64,000 nt of DNA from Microplitis mediator. Its lineage: Eukaryota > Arthropoda > Insecta > Hymenoptera > Braconidae. The position numbers and the translations under genes were made by a program. The DNA is taken from contig NC_079971.1 in NCBI RefSeq assembly GCF_029852145.1, positions 17,200,667 to 17,264,666 on the forward strand, given 5' to 3'. The notes under the pieces were generated by a model. That model did no database searches and was not told the origin of the DNA. It was given only the letters and a program-made list of their open reading frames with translations. Every line of letters begins with the position of its first letter. Positions within the stretch are counted from its first letter, which is position 1. Below, in pieces: positions 33,666 through 46,165 of this stretch.

Positions 33666-34979
33666 TTTTTTGTGAGTATAGATTGGTATTAATCATATTT
33701 TTTTCAACTTAAATTATTGCGAAATATTTATGAATCATCAAAAACTGCGGAAAAAAAAAGAAAAAGTGGGTTAAAAAATCGAAAATATCCGAATTCCATC
33801 TCGACTAAAAGCTAAAAAAATTTGTTTTGAGTTGAAAAAGTAAAAAAAAAAGTTCGAATTTTAAAATATTTTCTTCCGAAAACTACGTTTCAAGACGAAC
33901 AAAATGACCCCCATCACGTTCAGATTATGATGAAATGATCGGGAGTAATGATTTTTTTAAACTTACCACTCCATTATTTTTTTTAATTCTCAAAAATTCC
34001 TATCTTAAGAACTTTTGGAGATTAAGCGCTAAAAATATACTGGTAAACGTCTTTTGATACATACAAAAAGATGTCAAAAATTCAGCTAAATAAAAATAGT
34101 ATATTACATACCCAGGCCAGTAAAATAAGAAAAGTCTCAGATTACATGTAATTATTGACCGAGGCGAAGCCGAGGCTGACAAACATGTGGTCTGAGGCTT
34201 TCTTTTTTATTGGCCGAGGTGCTTATACTATTTTTCTGCTTAACGGAGCCGGAAAGTTGCAACTTCGTTCAGGGCAGTGGCAGAAAGTATGATTTTTAAC
34301 ATCATGTAATTTGATATAGAATGACCCATATGTAGGTGTACAAACAAGCGTTAAGGAATTTACACAAGATGGCCTCATTAGTATGAAATCGAATCAGATC
34401 ATCTTGTACTTATATTCATGTTAAGGCGTCCCCATTTTCTTCTAATAATCAGTATGTGTCATTTCGCTCGTGTAAACAACTTGCATTCTTTGTGTTTTGA
34501 CTATGTCAACTGTTGTGCCAACAAAATAACATTTGGGGGAAGCGTTGCTTTTTTGCCTCAGCTTGAAGAAAAGTGTAACTGAAGGACATTACTTGCTATG
34601 TGAAGCATATGGGGAACATGCTCCATCAATAAAAACAATGTGAATATTAGTTCTAGCGTTTCTAAAGTGGCGTTTTGGACACTTTTGACAAAGAACGTGA
34701 ACACAAATGATAAAAATTAGCGCATGTGCTATTCTTCCCACAAACAGAGGCTAGAATTCAAACTTTCAGATGCAGATCTGGTGAAAAATTGTATACACAA
34801 CGCGGAAGAAGGTAGGATGTTTTAATCCGCGTGTTTGCCAGCCTTACCTTCGGCTCAGTTAGGCAATTATACATGTGGACTGGAATGTCCTACTTTCCTC
34901 CCTAGATGAGTATTATACTATTTTTCATTACTTTGAAATCATCTTCCATCAAGGCATTACTACTTGAACCAAAAATTTA
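33666..34979. other. No gene seen; Irk intron 1
   Basis: No supported frame was found. 34155-34190 holds a CCGAGGCGAAGCCGAGG hairpin. Similar AGGCGAAGCCTCG hairpins occur near 45615 and 52980, so this is a small recurrent motif. Confidence 0.4.
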
Positions 34980-35240
34980 AAGTTCTTAGAACAATAATAA
35001 GACGTTTTTAGTTGAAGACAAGTAGTCTTGCTTGAAGAGTTCGATAGTGTCTATTGATGATAATATAGTTTCGGGTCAAGACACAAGAGTTATCCATCGA
35101 AGATATAAAATCTTTAGAGCCAAGAATATAAAAATCAAGACAAGAATTTCTTGAAGTAAGATAACTAGCTCTCTTCAAAAATAAATTCTTGGGTCAAGAA
35201 AAAATTTCAAGATCAAGTATGATTTTCATGTCTTTTGGTC
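34980..35240. repeat. CAAGAATTTCTTG-type motif array, copy 1
   Basis: Words such as GTCAAGA, CAAGAATTTCTTG and TCAAGAAAAA recur in both orientations. Related arrays lie at 38345-38510 and 39395-39560. Confidence 0.45.
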
Positions 35241-35400
35241 CGCTGAATCCAAATCTGAAGTTCATTCAACCATAAGCCTTTTTAAGTAAATTGCAAAAAA
35301 CCCATGAAAATTGCGGAAAGTAGCAAAAAATTGCAGTTAATGTGATAAAATGAATTCTATAGAGTTAGATTAATAGATCAATCATGATTTTTAAAGATAT

Positions 35401-37209
35401 ATATGGGTCATTCCACCAAATAAAATTATTTTTACGGGGCGAACCTCGTCGATTCGGGTCAAACTTTGTGGAGTCGTTCTATATATTAAAAAAAAAATTC
35501 TCTGAAAATTTGAGCCTTTTATATGCAGCTGTTTCAAAGTTATGATTTTTTGGAATTTTTAAAAATTTTTGTTTTCACCTTTTTCATTAATTTTTTTTAA
35601 GGAAAATTTTTTTTTTTAAAAATGAGCACTTAACAGTTTTTCGTAGGAAAAATTTTCAGCTTTCCAATAAGAATATCCATTTTTTATTTTATGTTACAGA
35701 AGACCTTTTAAAATTCGATTAAAGACGAAAAAACGATTTTTATGACTGTGCGGCGCTTGATACATCTAATTTGATATTTTTTTCTGAAAGCTGAGACTTT
35801 TTCTCACAAAATATGTGATTTTCACGATGTGCATATTTTTTGTTTGAACAAAATCAATAATTATTTAAATGCAAGTCATTGATTTTATAGTTTTAACAAA
35901 CTGTAATAGTTCATTGTGCGGCAAGAGATGAAGCAAAACGATGTCAGACGATAGTAAAGTAGGCTGCCCGAGCCGTAGGCAAAAGCTGACAGTAACTGCA
36001 ATCTGAAGTCGTGTTTTATCTAGTGTTACACACTATTTTGTTCATGATTACCTGCATTGAAAATTATTATCAGTGTCAGCAGCCAGTTAGAATCAAGTTA
36101 TATTAAGACCAATGGTGTGATCAACCATTAGTGTACGCCTAACTTATGATTTGCAATTTATAACTAAACAGAAACCATAAATACTATTTATTATGTACAC
36201 AAATTTTTATAAAACTTGATTACAAAGTCAGAACTGTCATTAACGCAGATGACATCAATAGTTTGAAATCACTATAGAACAAAACTCAAGAATCAAAGTT
36301 CAAATTACAGATTCCTAGACTTGAACCATTGATGCTGGTATCATGAAAAATAGTTTTATAATTTTTGTTTTTAGAGCTTTACTGCAGATACATACCTGAA
36401 ACCATATCCTCACACCACAAAATTTATAAAAGAAACGACTTAAAACGATTGGAAAAAAAATTTTAAATACTTTTTAATGCTTTTGAATAGTTTTAATACT
36501 TTTGAATCACCCTTTTAATGGGCATTTAACATTACAAATCGTTTCGTTTGATCAGGGAATGACGATTTTTTATAGAAAATAAATGTTTTAGACGTACGAT
36601 ACTTGGAGTCGAAAACGGTGAAAAAAACACAAGCAGTGCACCCTATCTCACCTATTGTTGATAGCTTAAGATATATATGTGTTAAAAATGTATCAACATC
36701 CTCAAAACAAATAAGAATTAACTTTTTTAATCATAGAGAGTTTATATTTTATTTAATTTTGTTCAAACAAAAAATATGCACATCGTGAAAATCACATATT
36801 TTGTGGGAAAAAGTCTCAGCTTTCAGAAAAAAATATCAAATTAGATGTATCAAGCGCCGCACAGTCATAAACATCGTTTTTTCGTCTTTAATCGAATTTT
36901 AAAAGGTCATCTGTAACATAAAATAAAAAATGGACATTCTTATTGGAAAGCTGAGAATTTTTCCTACGAAAAACTGCTATGTGCTCAATTTTTAAAAAAA
37001 AATTTTTCCTTCAAAAAAAGTAATGAAAAAGTTGAAAACAAAAATTTTTAAAAATTCCAAAAAATCATAACTTTGAAACAGCTGCATATAAAAGGCTCAA
37101 ATTTTCAGAGAATTTTTTTTTTAATATATAGAACGACTCCACAAAATTTGAACCAAATCGACGAGGGTCGCCCCGTAAAAATAATTTTATTTGGTGGAAT
37201 GACCCATAT
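35401..37209. mobile_element. Foldback element P5 with unique centre (1,809 bp)
   Basis: The ends are ATATGGGTCATTCCACC and its complement GGTGGAATGACCCATAT. Arms of about 470 bases (35401-35870 and 36745-37209) pair across a CGACGAGG block, GAACGACTCCAC, a GCGCCGCACAGTCATAA block and ATATGCACATCGTGAAAAT. Unlike P1-P4, the arms enclose about 880 bases of non-repeated sequence with no convincing ORF. The end family differs from AGGGTG. Confidence 0.75.
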
Positions 37210-37217
37210 GGATATAT

Positions 37218-37760
37218 ATGGGGCATTCCACGCCAAATCCACCACTTTTGAACCCGACCCCTTTAGATTTTGGCTGAAAATTTTTTCTCTTTTTCTACCC
37301 CACCGAAAACGTTTCTCATAATTTTTTCAAATTTTTCCACCCAACCAAAAAAAAGTTATAAATTTTTGAAAAAAATGGCTTTTTTATTTTTAATAGCTAT
37401 AACTTTTTCAAAATTCGACTGATTGGCACGTTTTTTTTTTTTAAATTTTTGTTTTTAAATGTGCTTTTCGAAAAAAAGTACAAAAAAATTATTGCAACCT
37501 ATCTTCATTGTTTTTTTTAGATTTTTGGAAAAAATCACAAATTTTTCGATGTTTACCATTTTTGATTTTTTTTTTTTTTTTTTTTTCATATAAAACTTTG
37601 ACATTTTCTACAAGCTTCAAATTTTTTCAAAGTGATGTTTTTTCGATTTATATTTTTGTTTTTCGATTAAAAAAAAATTTTTTTTTCAACTAGCCTTATT
37701 TCTCATAACACCATGCTTGAAATTTTTGATAGTGCTCAGAAAACATTAAATTTGGAAAAA
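37218..37760 (+). repeat. One-ended relative of P5 (ATGGGGCATTCCA end)
   Basis: It starts ATGGGGCATTCCACGCC, close to the P5 end, directly beside P5. The interior is T- and A-run rich. No opposite end was found. A second one-ended copy starts at 59067 with ATGGGGCATTCCATGCC. Confidence 0.5.
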
Positions 37761-38344
37761 AAAAAAATAAAAACAATAAATTGAAATGGTAATCATCGAT
37801 ATAATTTGAATTTTGTTCGAAAAATTAAGTTAAAAAATAGAAGGACTTTCTGAAAAACTTTTTCGTATTTTTTTCTGAAAACTACATTCAAAAACGAAAA
37901 AAATAAAAAAAAAACAGTTTTCGTTTGGTTCATTTTTCGACAAATGCTGGGAATTCAAAAAAAAATTTTTCTACACTCATTGCTTTATGGTCAACAGAAT
38001 TTTTTTAAGACTTACAAAAGGTTTTTAAGCCTATGACCGTCATAAAGACCTGCGTGAAAACTAAAAAAGCTTATAATTCAGAAGAATGGTGATGTGATGA
38101 TCAGTCATCGCTCACGTAAAATACTCAATATAACTTTCTGCATAAATACAAATTTGAATCTAACTCGTATCTTAATTAGATCCCAAGATAGTCCGTGACG
38201 ATAAATATTAAATTGTTGCAATTATTTATAAAAAAAAATTTTTTTTTTCTGTGAATTCTATTCGGAAAGGATCCACTATACACAAAACAATCAGCGTAGA
38301 AACAGAACAATAATTTACCAAGTAACTCGAGTAGCAATTTGGTA

Positions 38345-38510
38345 GAAGCCTTGTGCCAGCACGGATCAAGATACTTTAGAAAGATTTTAGATCAAGAATT
38401 GTACAAGAATTGGTTCAGATTCTTGACCAAGATTATTGGTCAAGACTTGAGCCAGACCATGGTCAGAATTTGTCAAGAATTTGACCAGAAATCTGGGGCC
38501 ATCTATTGCT
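38345..38510. repeat. CAAGAATTTGACC-type motif array, copy 2
   Basis: Tightly packed copies of TCAAGA / TTGACCAAGA / TCTTGAC occur in both orientations over ~165 bases. Confidence 0.5.
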
Positions 38511-39394
38511 AAACTTTGGGACTATCCTATAGAGTAGAGGTTCTCATTCTACATTTGTCTCATTTACAATACTGTAGTCGAGAAGTGAGTTTTCTGTAGA
38601 AAATGAATCCAGTTTTTTTTTAAATACGAGTGATAGCTTATTGAACTTGTCATTAAATTTAACAAGACATTTTTTTTTTACAAATAAAAATAGCAATTTT
38701 TATAAGTCAAAATCAAATAGAAAATACGAGAGACTCTATCTGGTCGAAATGTGTCCGAAAGACACTTCCCAGACACTTTCCATCGACTTTCATCGACTTG
38801 CCATCGAGATGACTTATTGATGACCGATAGATTACTGACTGAAAACTGACAAATAACCAACTTCAAGTAGTAGAAGTTTACAAGTATGAATATCATTGGA
38901 CTTGTAAACTTTAGATGAACCTTCAGACGCCACCGTCCATCTTACGGCTTTAAATAAATTATATTATTATTAATTGAAATGTTTTTTTATGTGAAATTTG
39001 TGTTTTTGACAAGTTTTAGACAGGTAATGATTATTAGCAATAACTCAAAAATTAATAGCGGAAGCGTAAAATAAAAAAACGATTATTAAAGACAAAGCAA
39101 TTTTCTATAAAATTGTCACAACTTCCGGAATTCTACTCCCCTTAATTATAATTTTAATTATTAATCTTAATCTATTAAAAGAATTTCGAAATTTTTTAAG
39201 TGCTAGAAAATTCTGGAAATCATTTTTTCTAGGCATTACTACAAACTCAATGCGTAATTGTAAAAAAATAACATTTTTAAACTTGTTGACTAGACTATAA
39301 ATGAGAACCACTGCAATACTATACTTTTTACACTCAAGTGGAAACGAGGGAAATAGGTGCGCGCTCGTCGTCTTTTGCGATTCTTGCGCAAGTC

Positions 39395-39560
39395 TATGTC
39401 AAAACTCTGGGCCAAGAATCTGGTCACATTCTGGTCACAGACTGGCCCGAGTCTGCCGCCAGTCTGGAGAAAGAATCTTGATCAAGTGTCTTGGTCGAGA
39501 ATTGTCCAATTCTTTACAAAGTGCTTCTCCAAGTATCTTGCCAAAGAATCCTGCCCCATT
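39395..39560. repeat. CAAGAATCTGGTC-type motif array, copy 3
   Basis: Recurrent words are CCAAGAATC, CTGGTCACA and TCTTGATCAAG, in the same style as 38345-38510. The intervening 38511-39394 and the following 39561-40540 hold no supported gene. Confidence 0.45.
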
Positions 39561-40545
39561 CCATTCCTACTAGGGTATAATCAATCAAAGTCGGTGCTTG
39601 AATTTATACCCCTCAAAATCTATGTTTTTCAATCTTTAATTATTTATATCTCGGGCAAAAAAATTTTTAGGTTCATGAAATTTTGGATAGAAGAAGAAGA
39701 GACTTCAATCTAACGATCTATGTGTTTCGTGTTCTAATGCGATTTTTTTAAACACAAGTTATTCATGTTTTAAATTTAGGGTCAATACTTTATGGCCAGA
39801 TAGTAAGTTTATGGAATTGCTATGAGGCTGTTGTAAACAATGAAAATCGTTCAAAAAATTCAATTGAGGGATGACATCATTCGTTTAACTTCAAAGTACG
39901 TGTTCATCTTGCAACTATGAGTAAATTTGTCGGAGTACTTCGAGATGAGCAGGGTTTAACTGAAGTGCTAATTACTCAATATAATACTAGGTTAAACATA
40001 TCTGCCATACGTAGGCGAGTGTATATTAACATCGATTTGAGGATTAAAAACGTCTTTTTGAATTACGATCCGCAAAAAAAATGAAATTAATTAAAAAACA
40101 TTGCGTCTCTTCTCAAAGAATTTAGATGATTAACACGTTACTTACAAATAAAAATATTAATAAAATGTGATTAATGCTGTGGCTAGTATTAATCAATAAT
40201 TTGAAACTAACATTAATCATTAATATAGCACTATGACAGAATAAGTTCCTGTTTGTATTCACATAAACAAAAAATAGTATGTTCAATTCTAAAATTACTG
40301 TCATTGGTACACTGTGAAAATTTTCCATTAATTTTCTACTTTTCATGGGCATCCCTTTTTACTATGGTACATATTACTGGTGAACCTTATTTACTCACTA
40401 CTATATTTTACAATGACACATTGTAATTTCAATGATAAGTGAGGTTAGCTACAGTATATTAAACCATATTAAAATGAATTAAGGCGCCAATTTAAAAATT
40501 AACATGCGCACTATAGCAAAATAAGTTAGGGCAACAATTTAAAAA

Positions 40546-40776
40546 ATAAAAAGTCTCATTGCAAAAAAAAATTACAGCTAAGGTAAAAAACCTAGTACTC
40601 GATCACTCCATGTATTTGTATATATATATTTATTTATTTATTCATTTATTCATTTAGTAAAATTTAGTAAATATAGATATACAAATACATGAATGATCAG
40701 GTACTAGTTTCCTAGACGAATACGAGGTCTCTTACCTTAGCTGTAAGTTTTTTTTTTGCAGTGAAACTTTTTATTT
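40546..40776. mobile_element. Small MITE with ~50-bp inverted ends (231 bp)
   Basis: The left end AAAAAGTCTCATTGCAAAA pairs with the right end reading AAAAAGTTTCACTGCAAAA on the other strand. Pairing continues through TTACAGCTAAGGTAA and CTAGTACTCGATCA / CTAGTACCTGATCA. The TATTTATTT centre is about 60 bases. There is no ORF. Confidence 0.65.
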
Positions 40777-41482
40777 GTTAATTTATTTTATTACAGATTT
40801 TTTACGTTTTATTACAGATAATTCAAGTTATTGCAGAAAATAAAATATGAAATGTCGGAACCAGTTTAAATGCTATCAGACTTTTAAATGACTTAGTTAA
40901 AATTTTTTAATTAATCATTATAAAACAATTTTTATTGTTTTCCAAAAATAAAAATAATTTTAAACAAAATGCTATTTTATAACTTTTATAGTATTCAAAT
41001 TATTTATTTTTTTTTTTCTAAAAATTATGCTTTGCATTTAATTACTATAACTCAAGTTTTAATATAATATCGCTGAAATAATAATTAAAAATTAAGTGTT
41101 CTATAATAATCAGATTCCCAATAAATTTTTAAGTATATCTAGAATTTAAAAACACTTTGACAATTGAAAAACATTTTTTAATACAAGTATATTTAGATTT
41201 ATTACAGATTTAATAATATGATAGGGATAAATAATAACTAACAAAATCCAGTTAGGTTATGCACTCACGACAAAGACTTGTGTATACGCTACAATAGAAA
41301 AGCACGCGTCGCAACTAACGCGTATACGTTTAATATGGGTATATTTGAAAATTTAAAATGTACCATAGTAATTTAGAATCGGATTCAACTGACTATACTG
41401 TGATTCGTTTCATTTTACTATGGGAACATTGTAAAATAAAATTAAGTAAATATATACGAAAATCGAGCAAAAGAGCTATTAG

Positions 41483-41487
<5 letters not shown>

Positions 41488-41557
<70 letters not shown>
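41488..41557. repeat. (TA)n microsatellite
   Basis: A pure TA run of about 70 bases. The intervals 40777-41487 and 41558-42124 show no supported gene; both are AT-rich Irk intron 1. Confidence 0.95.
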
Positions 41558-41561
<4 letters not shown>

Positions 41562-42124
41562 GAGTTTCGATGGATTTTTAATATATTTTTTTCATACTAA
41601 AAATATTTATTTTTTTTTGTATTAACATATATTTTTTTATAAATTTCTCCACGGCGGGAGTTTCAGGTAATACAAAAAATTATTTTTGTATTCCATTAAT
41701 GCTCGTGAACATTCTAAAACTAATAAATTTCGGTAAATTTTTTTTTTCAGTGTATTCATTTACTTTGGATACACTCAATCAATGACATATTTAACTTCTT
41801 CAATTACAAAAGTACATTGCAGTTAATCTCCTATTTTTTACTGTAATCTCACATTTAATTTTATGAAATACATCGTACTAGACAGAAATATTTCTATAGT
41901 AAGCCTAAAACCGTAAAGTCTTTTATTCAAACCAGTTGACTCAAGTGCGGATAGGCGAAGTACGTAGCGTATTTTGGAAGAAAACATGATTTTTATCAGT
42001 GTACTTATCTTGTACATTACATTTTCTGGTTCGAATAGATATAATAACTTTATTATACTTATTTTTTCGAAATGAGAAAAAACTTTTTGTTCACTTCTTT
42101 GAAGGGTTGTCCACTTTGCCTATA

Positions 42125-43131
42125 CCCGGAAAAAAATTATCAGACCTGATCATGCCTGTTCATGTATGATCAGGCCTGAAATTAGACCTGATCATGCCTC
42201 TTCATATATGATCAAGACTGAAATTAGAGATGATAAGGCCTGATCATACTTGTTCATGTTTGAAGCGTTGAATACGCTCAGGCCTGATCATACCTATCCA
42301 TGTCTGTTCATACCTGTTCATGTCTGAAGCGTTAAATACGCTCAGGCCTGATCATACCTGTCCATGCCTGGTCATGCCTGTCCATACCTATTCATGTCTG
42401 TTCATGTCTGAAGCTTTAAATACGGTCAGGCCTAATCATACCTGGTCGTCTGTCCATACCTATTCATGTCTGAAGCGTTAAATACGCTCAGGCCTGATCA
42501 TACCTGTCCATGCCCGTTCATGTCTGAAGCGTCAAATACGTTCAGGCCTAATCACGTCTGATCCAGCCTGATATATGGGATTAAATTTAAAATCTTAGTT
42601 ACAATTAAATATAACTAACTTAGTTAGAATTATATACATCTAATGTAATTATAATTATATATAATTTCATATAACTATAAATCAATAATAAGAAGTTAGA
42701 TATAAAATTTTATTGACTAAAAATCTATCACGTATAAGACATAAAATTTTGTTAGCCAAGAATGTATCACGTATAAGATTTTTATTACTTGGCGTTCATA
42801 CGAAATTCACGTCTCAAGTCAGTTACTTAGATCAACGGGTTGCGGGTTGAACTTTCAAGCGTGCGGTCCACGGTTCGAATCTTGCACACGCCCGAAATTT
42901 TTTATTTTCAATTTTTATATAAATAACTTTATACAATTGTATATAGTCATACATAATTAAATATAATTATATAGCGCCATTTTTTATCTATAATTTTTTT
43001 ACCTGACTGGGCATGAACAGACCTGAACATGCCTGGCCAGGCCTGGTCAGGCATGGCCATTTTTCATGTCTGATCAGGCCTGAAGACTCATGCCTGTTCA
43101 TGTCTGATCAGGTCTGATCATTTTTTCTCGG
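42125..43131. mobile_element. Motif-array element, CAGGCCTGATCATGCC type (~1.0 kb)
   Basis: The ends are CCCGGAAAAAAATTATCAG and, on the other strand, CCGAGAAAAAATGATCAG. The left 420 bases are copies of CAGGCCTGATCATACCTG and TGTTCATGTCTGAAGC, with a ~60-base higher-order unit (AAGCGTTAAATACGCTCAGG) repeated five times. The right 120 bases carry the same words mostly inverted. The middle (42575-42985) is unique, AT-rich, and contains a tRNA-like segment. There is no ORF. Confidence 0.7.
42824..42892 (+). other. tRNA-like segment (pol III A/B boxes)
   Basis: GGTTCGAATCT (42872-42882) matches the pol III B-box consensus. A weak A-box-like TTAGATCAACGGGTT lies 31 bases upstream of it. The segment cannot be folded into a complete tRNA by eye, so it is called tRNA-like, not a tRNA gene. 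It sits in the unique centre of a motif-array element. Confidence 0.45.
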
Positions 43132-44860
43132 AATACCCTGAAAAAAAATTTCGTCACGGCAACTGGAAATTTTTTTCAATTACTTCAGAAGTGAATGAAA
43201 AAAATTAAGCATATTTGAATGCAAGAAAACTCATTATTATCTTAGTGGGCCTGGCTTACCTGCTTATCTCCTACATATCAACGTACTTATATCCAGTATA
43301 TAATGAAATATTTAATTTGTTATTTGATTCATAAATTGAATATTTTTTAAAGAAAAACAAACTATTGCTCAATTTATATCAATTCCAATATTATGCCTTC
43401 GTCTTTATTACCTGCCTTTAAACGAATATCGAGAATTTTTGGATACTGTTGAAATAATCGGTGATTGGCATCGAAATTGTAATAGTGCTCCATCATCTGA
43501 ATTTTCAGGGTAGAAGTAATGTCTATTTGTATCATAATTCTTAGTAGAATTTTGATTCATCTTTCATCCTCACAATCCTCATATTTCATGCACTGGCACT
43601 TGTCTTCGGTAGTTTGAATTATTTCACTATCTAATATCTTTTAATTACTTCATTGTAATAATAATTTCATTCAAATATTCCCTAATTTATGATACTACAT
43701 ATTTCGATATCGACTAATACCACTTCTTTAAATTACTATTAACCTTGATATCTTTTTACCATTATTTGTGTCAGGTGAAACTTCTCACTGCATGAGATCA
43801 CTTTCAAGAATTATTATTGTAACTACTTATATGCTATTACGAAATCCAAACTTGAGTTCATGTTGTCTTTGTGTAATACTAATAAAAATTTACGTACACA
43901 GATACGACACCAGGAATTCGAGCAAATCACTCATCACCTTCTAAAATTATAGTTTGTTTTTGTCATTAGCTAGAACATTGGAATACGTTAAATGCAATGC
44001 ACTTTATTTACTTTCATATACCATTTATTTTTACCTATAGCTTCGGTGGATGTTATTTGTTTCACTTATTGTAGATATGTTTATGTCAACCTCATTGAGT
44101 TTTAATATGCTAAATGCATATTATAGTTTTAAACTGTCTAATTTGAATAAATTCACTACAAACCAACTTTTAGTATTTAACCAAACTAATTTAAATGTAG
44201 AGGTTTTCGTATTAATCCTCAACAATCGAACACTATACATTTTTAAGTTTTTCATTAAGAAGCTTATTCAAAATAATGTCTGAGATGTCATACCAACAGA
44301 AAATTTCACGGTAAGAGATACTTCTTATCATTGTTATCGATCAAGACGGCAATATATCACGCTCTTATCAGATTTCTTGCAAATCTCTTAAGAGACCCTG
44401 ATTACAATTATAAAACTTCTTTGTATTTTAAATCATAGAATAAATATAATTTTTTTCATCTTTATAACTGTCAGTACGGAATAAATAATCATTTTATCGT
44501 TAAAAGTATCTCTGAAATATTCTGCTAAACAAGCAATCTGCGCACTAATTCTACTCTAAGAATATTCCAAAATATGGATTCTATGCTAGTACAGTCGCGA
44601 ATGTGAACTTCGACTTAATAATATAATCATTTTTTTTAACTTCTATATAAACCGACTGAACTAACAAATTTTTTGTTATGTTGAGAAATTTCTGAAGTAA
44701 AAAAAATAAAACATTACAAATTTAACACGAAGTGCGTATAATTACAAATAGGATAAACTGCAACAACAGGACTAATTTTAACGTGAAAAATGTCGCTGGC
44801 TAGGATTTAGAATCCATGTTATTGCTTCAGTCATACTATGAACAATATTAACTGATTATT
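43132..44860. other. No gene seen; Irk intron 1
   Basis: AT-rich sequence with no coding frame showing family features. A 77-codon frame at 44050 is hydrophobic/Asn-rich and is considered composition-driven. Confidence 0.5.
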
Positions 44861-45574
44861 AGATTGGCTCTTATTTTAGACATTTTCAAGTCTTAATTTT
44901 AACCCATGCCGCACTGCGATGAAAGTTTCCTATTTAAATAACATGGGGTTTTGGCATTGAACGATCAATTTTTTATTCCTGCCAAAGTAATTGTTCAAAG
45001 AATTTGCCAGACATTAAATTTTATCTTTGTAATAGTAGCTATTCTACAGAATTTTTACAGATTTTTAGCTTTTATAATTTTGGTGGTACAGCAAGAGGAT
45101 AAAAAAAAATTTTTTTTATTTGCATCTGAAATTTTTTTTTCAACAGGGGTTATCAGATATTTTCAGCTGAGTTTTTTTCGGAAACAGAATCTCCAAATAC
45201 AAACTACAGACTGCACATTGATGTACTACTGTCTCATGTAGCGAAGTGCGCTTTAATTTTTTGAATAAGATTGGTTCGTTTGTGAGAAAAACCCGGCCAT
45301 CATTTCTAGTTACTGCATTAGTGCAACAAAGATAATACCGTTCACCCAGGTGAATGTGAGAGTAAAACCAAAAACTCCTGATAAGGATGCAGAGTGATTT
45401 GCTGTTATTTAAAACTAAAATTTCAGATAAAAATAAAAAAATTTTTTTTTTGTCATCTAGCTGCACCACCACAATTACAGTAGCTAAAAAACTGTCAAAA
45501 TGCTGAGGAATAGCTACTATTATGAAGTCTACAGAGTTTCTAATTTTTTAAACAATTACTTTGGTCGGAGTGAA
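44861..45574. mobile_element. Palindromic element P6, left arm and part of right arm
   Basis: The outer end AGATTGGCTCTTATTTTAGA corresponds to AGGGTGGTCCTTATTTCGGA at the other end (49792 read backwards). An inner palindrome at 44985-45574 turns near 45290 (AAAGTAATTGTTCAAAGAAT against TTTTTAAACAATTACTTTGG). The missing outer part of the right arm is found at 49592-49792. The element is therefore split by about 4.0 kb. Confidence 0.65.
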
Positions 45575-46165
45575 ATAGTATATTACACTACAAGGGAAGA
45601 AAGTTGAAATTCGAGGCGAAGCCTCGGGCATCTTATCACACAGGGCAGGGCTTTCAACTATCTTCCCATGTGGTGTATACAATTTTTCTTTATACCTGGT
45701 CGAAAGTACGTTTATTAATTACATTTTTGAATACTATAAACAATACACACACGTTCTGCCTTCAGCTGACAGGTCGGCCATGTTTTTTTTTTATTTGCTC
45801 CCTATTAACGCGCCTCTTTCGGACATATCGGATAAAACTATAGTTTTTTTTCAATTTCTCTTTTTGATTTTTTGTTTTTGATGCCTGCCCCGCGACATTT
45901 GAAAGTACGAGCGAAGCGAGTGCTTCTGGTCGGTGGGGGCAGGCATCAAAAACAAAACAAAAAAACGATATTATTGTACTTACAAAAAAAAAAAAATTGT
46001 TAATAATTACCTTTTCTCGAAATAAATACATTGACGCTTATGAACTAGATTTTTTTTCCTGCCAATAAAAAATATAAAAATAAATACATAAACAAATAAA
46101 TTATTTGGCATAAAACATTTATTGCTTACTATTATTATAATTTTGGCATAAAACATTTATTTTTT

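Noticed and set aside
41358..41600. 80-codon frame with a long Ile-Tyr run
   Set aside because: It is produced by the TA microsatellite.
42125..43131. CRISPR array
   Set aside because: Spacing is irregular, repeats occur in both orientations and are degenerate, there are no unique spacers of constant size, and the context is eukaryotic.
34155..45625. AGGCGAAGCCTCG hairpins as terminators or regulatory sites
   Set aside because: They recur at 34155, 45615 and 52980 in repeat-rich DNA. They look like small repeat motifs, and no gene ends nearby.
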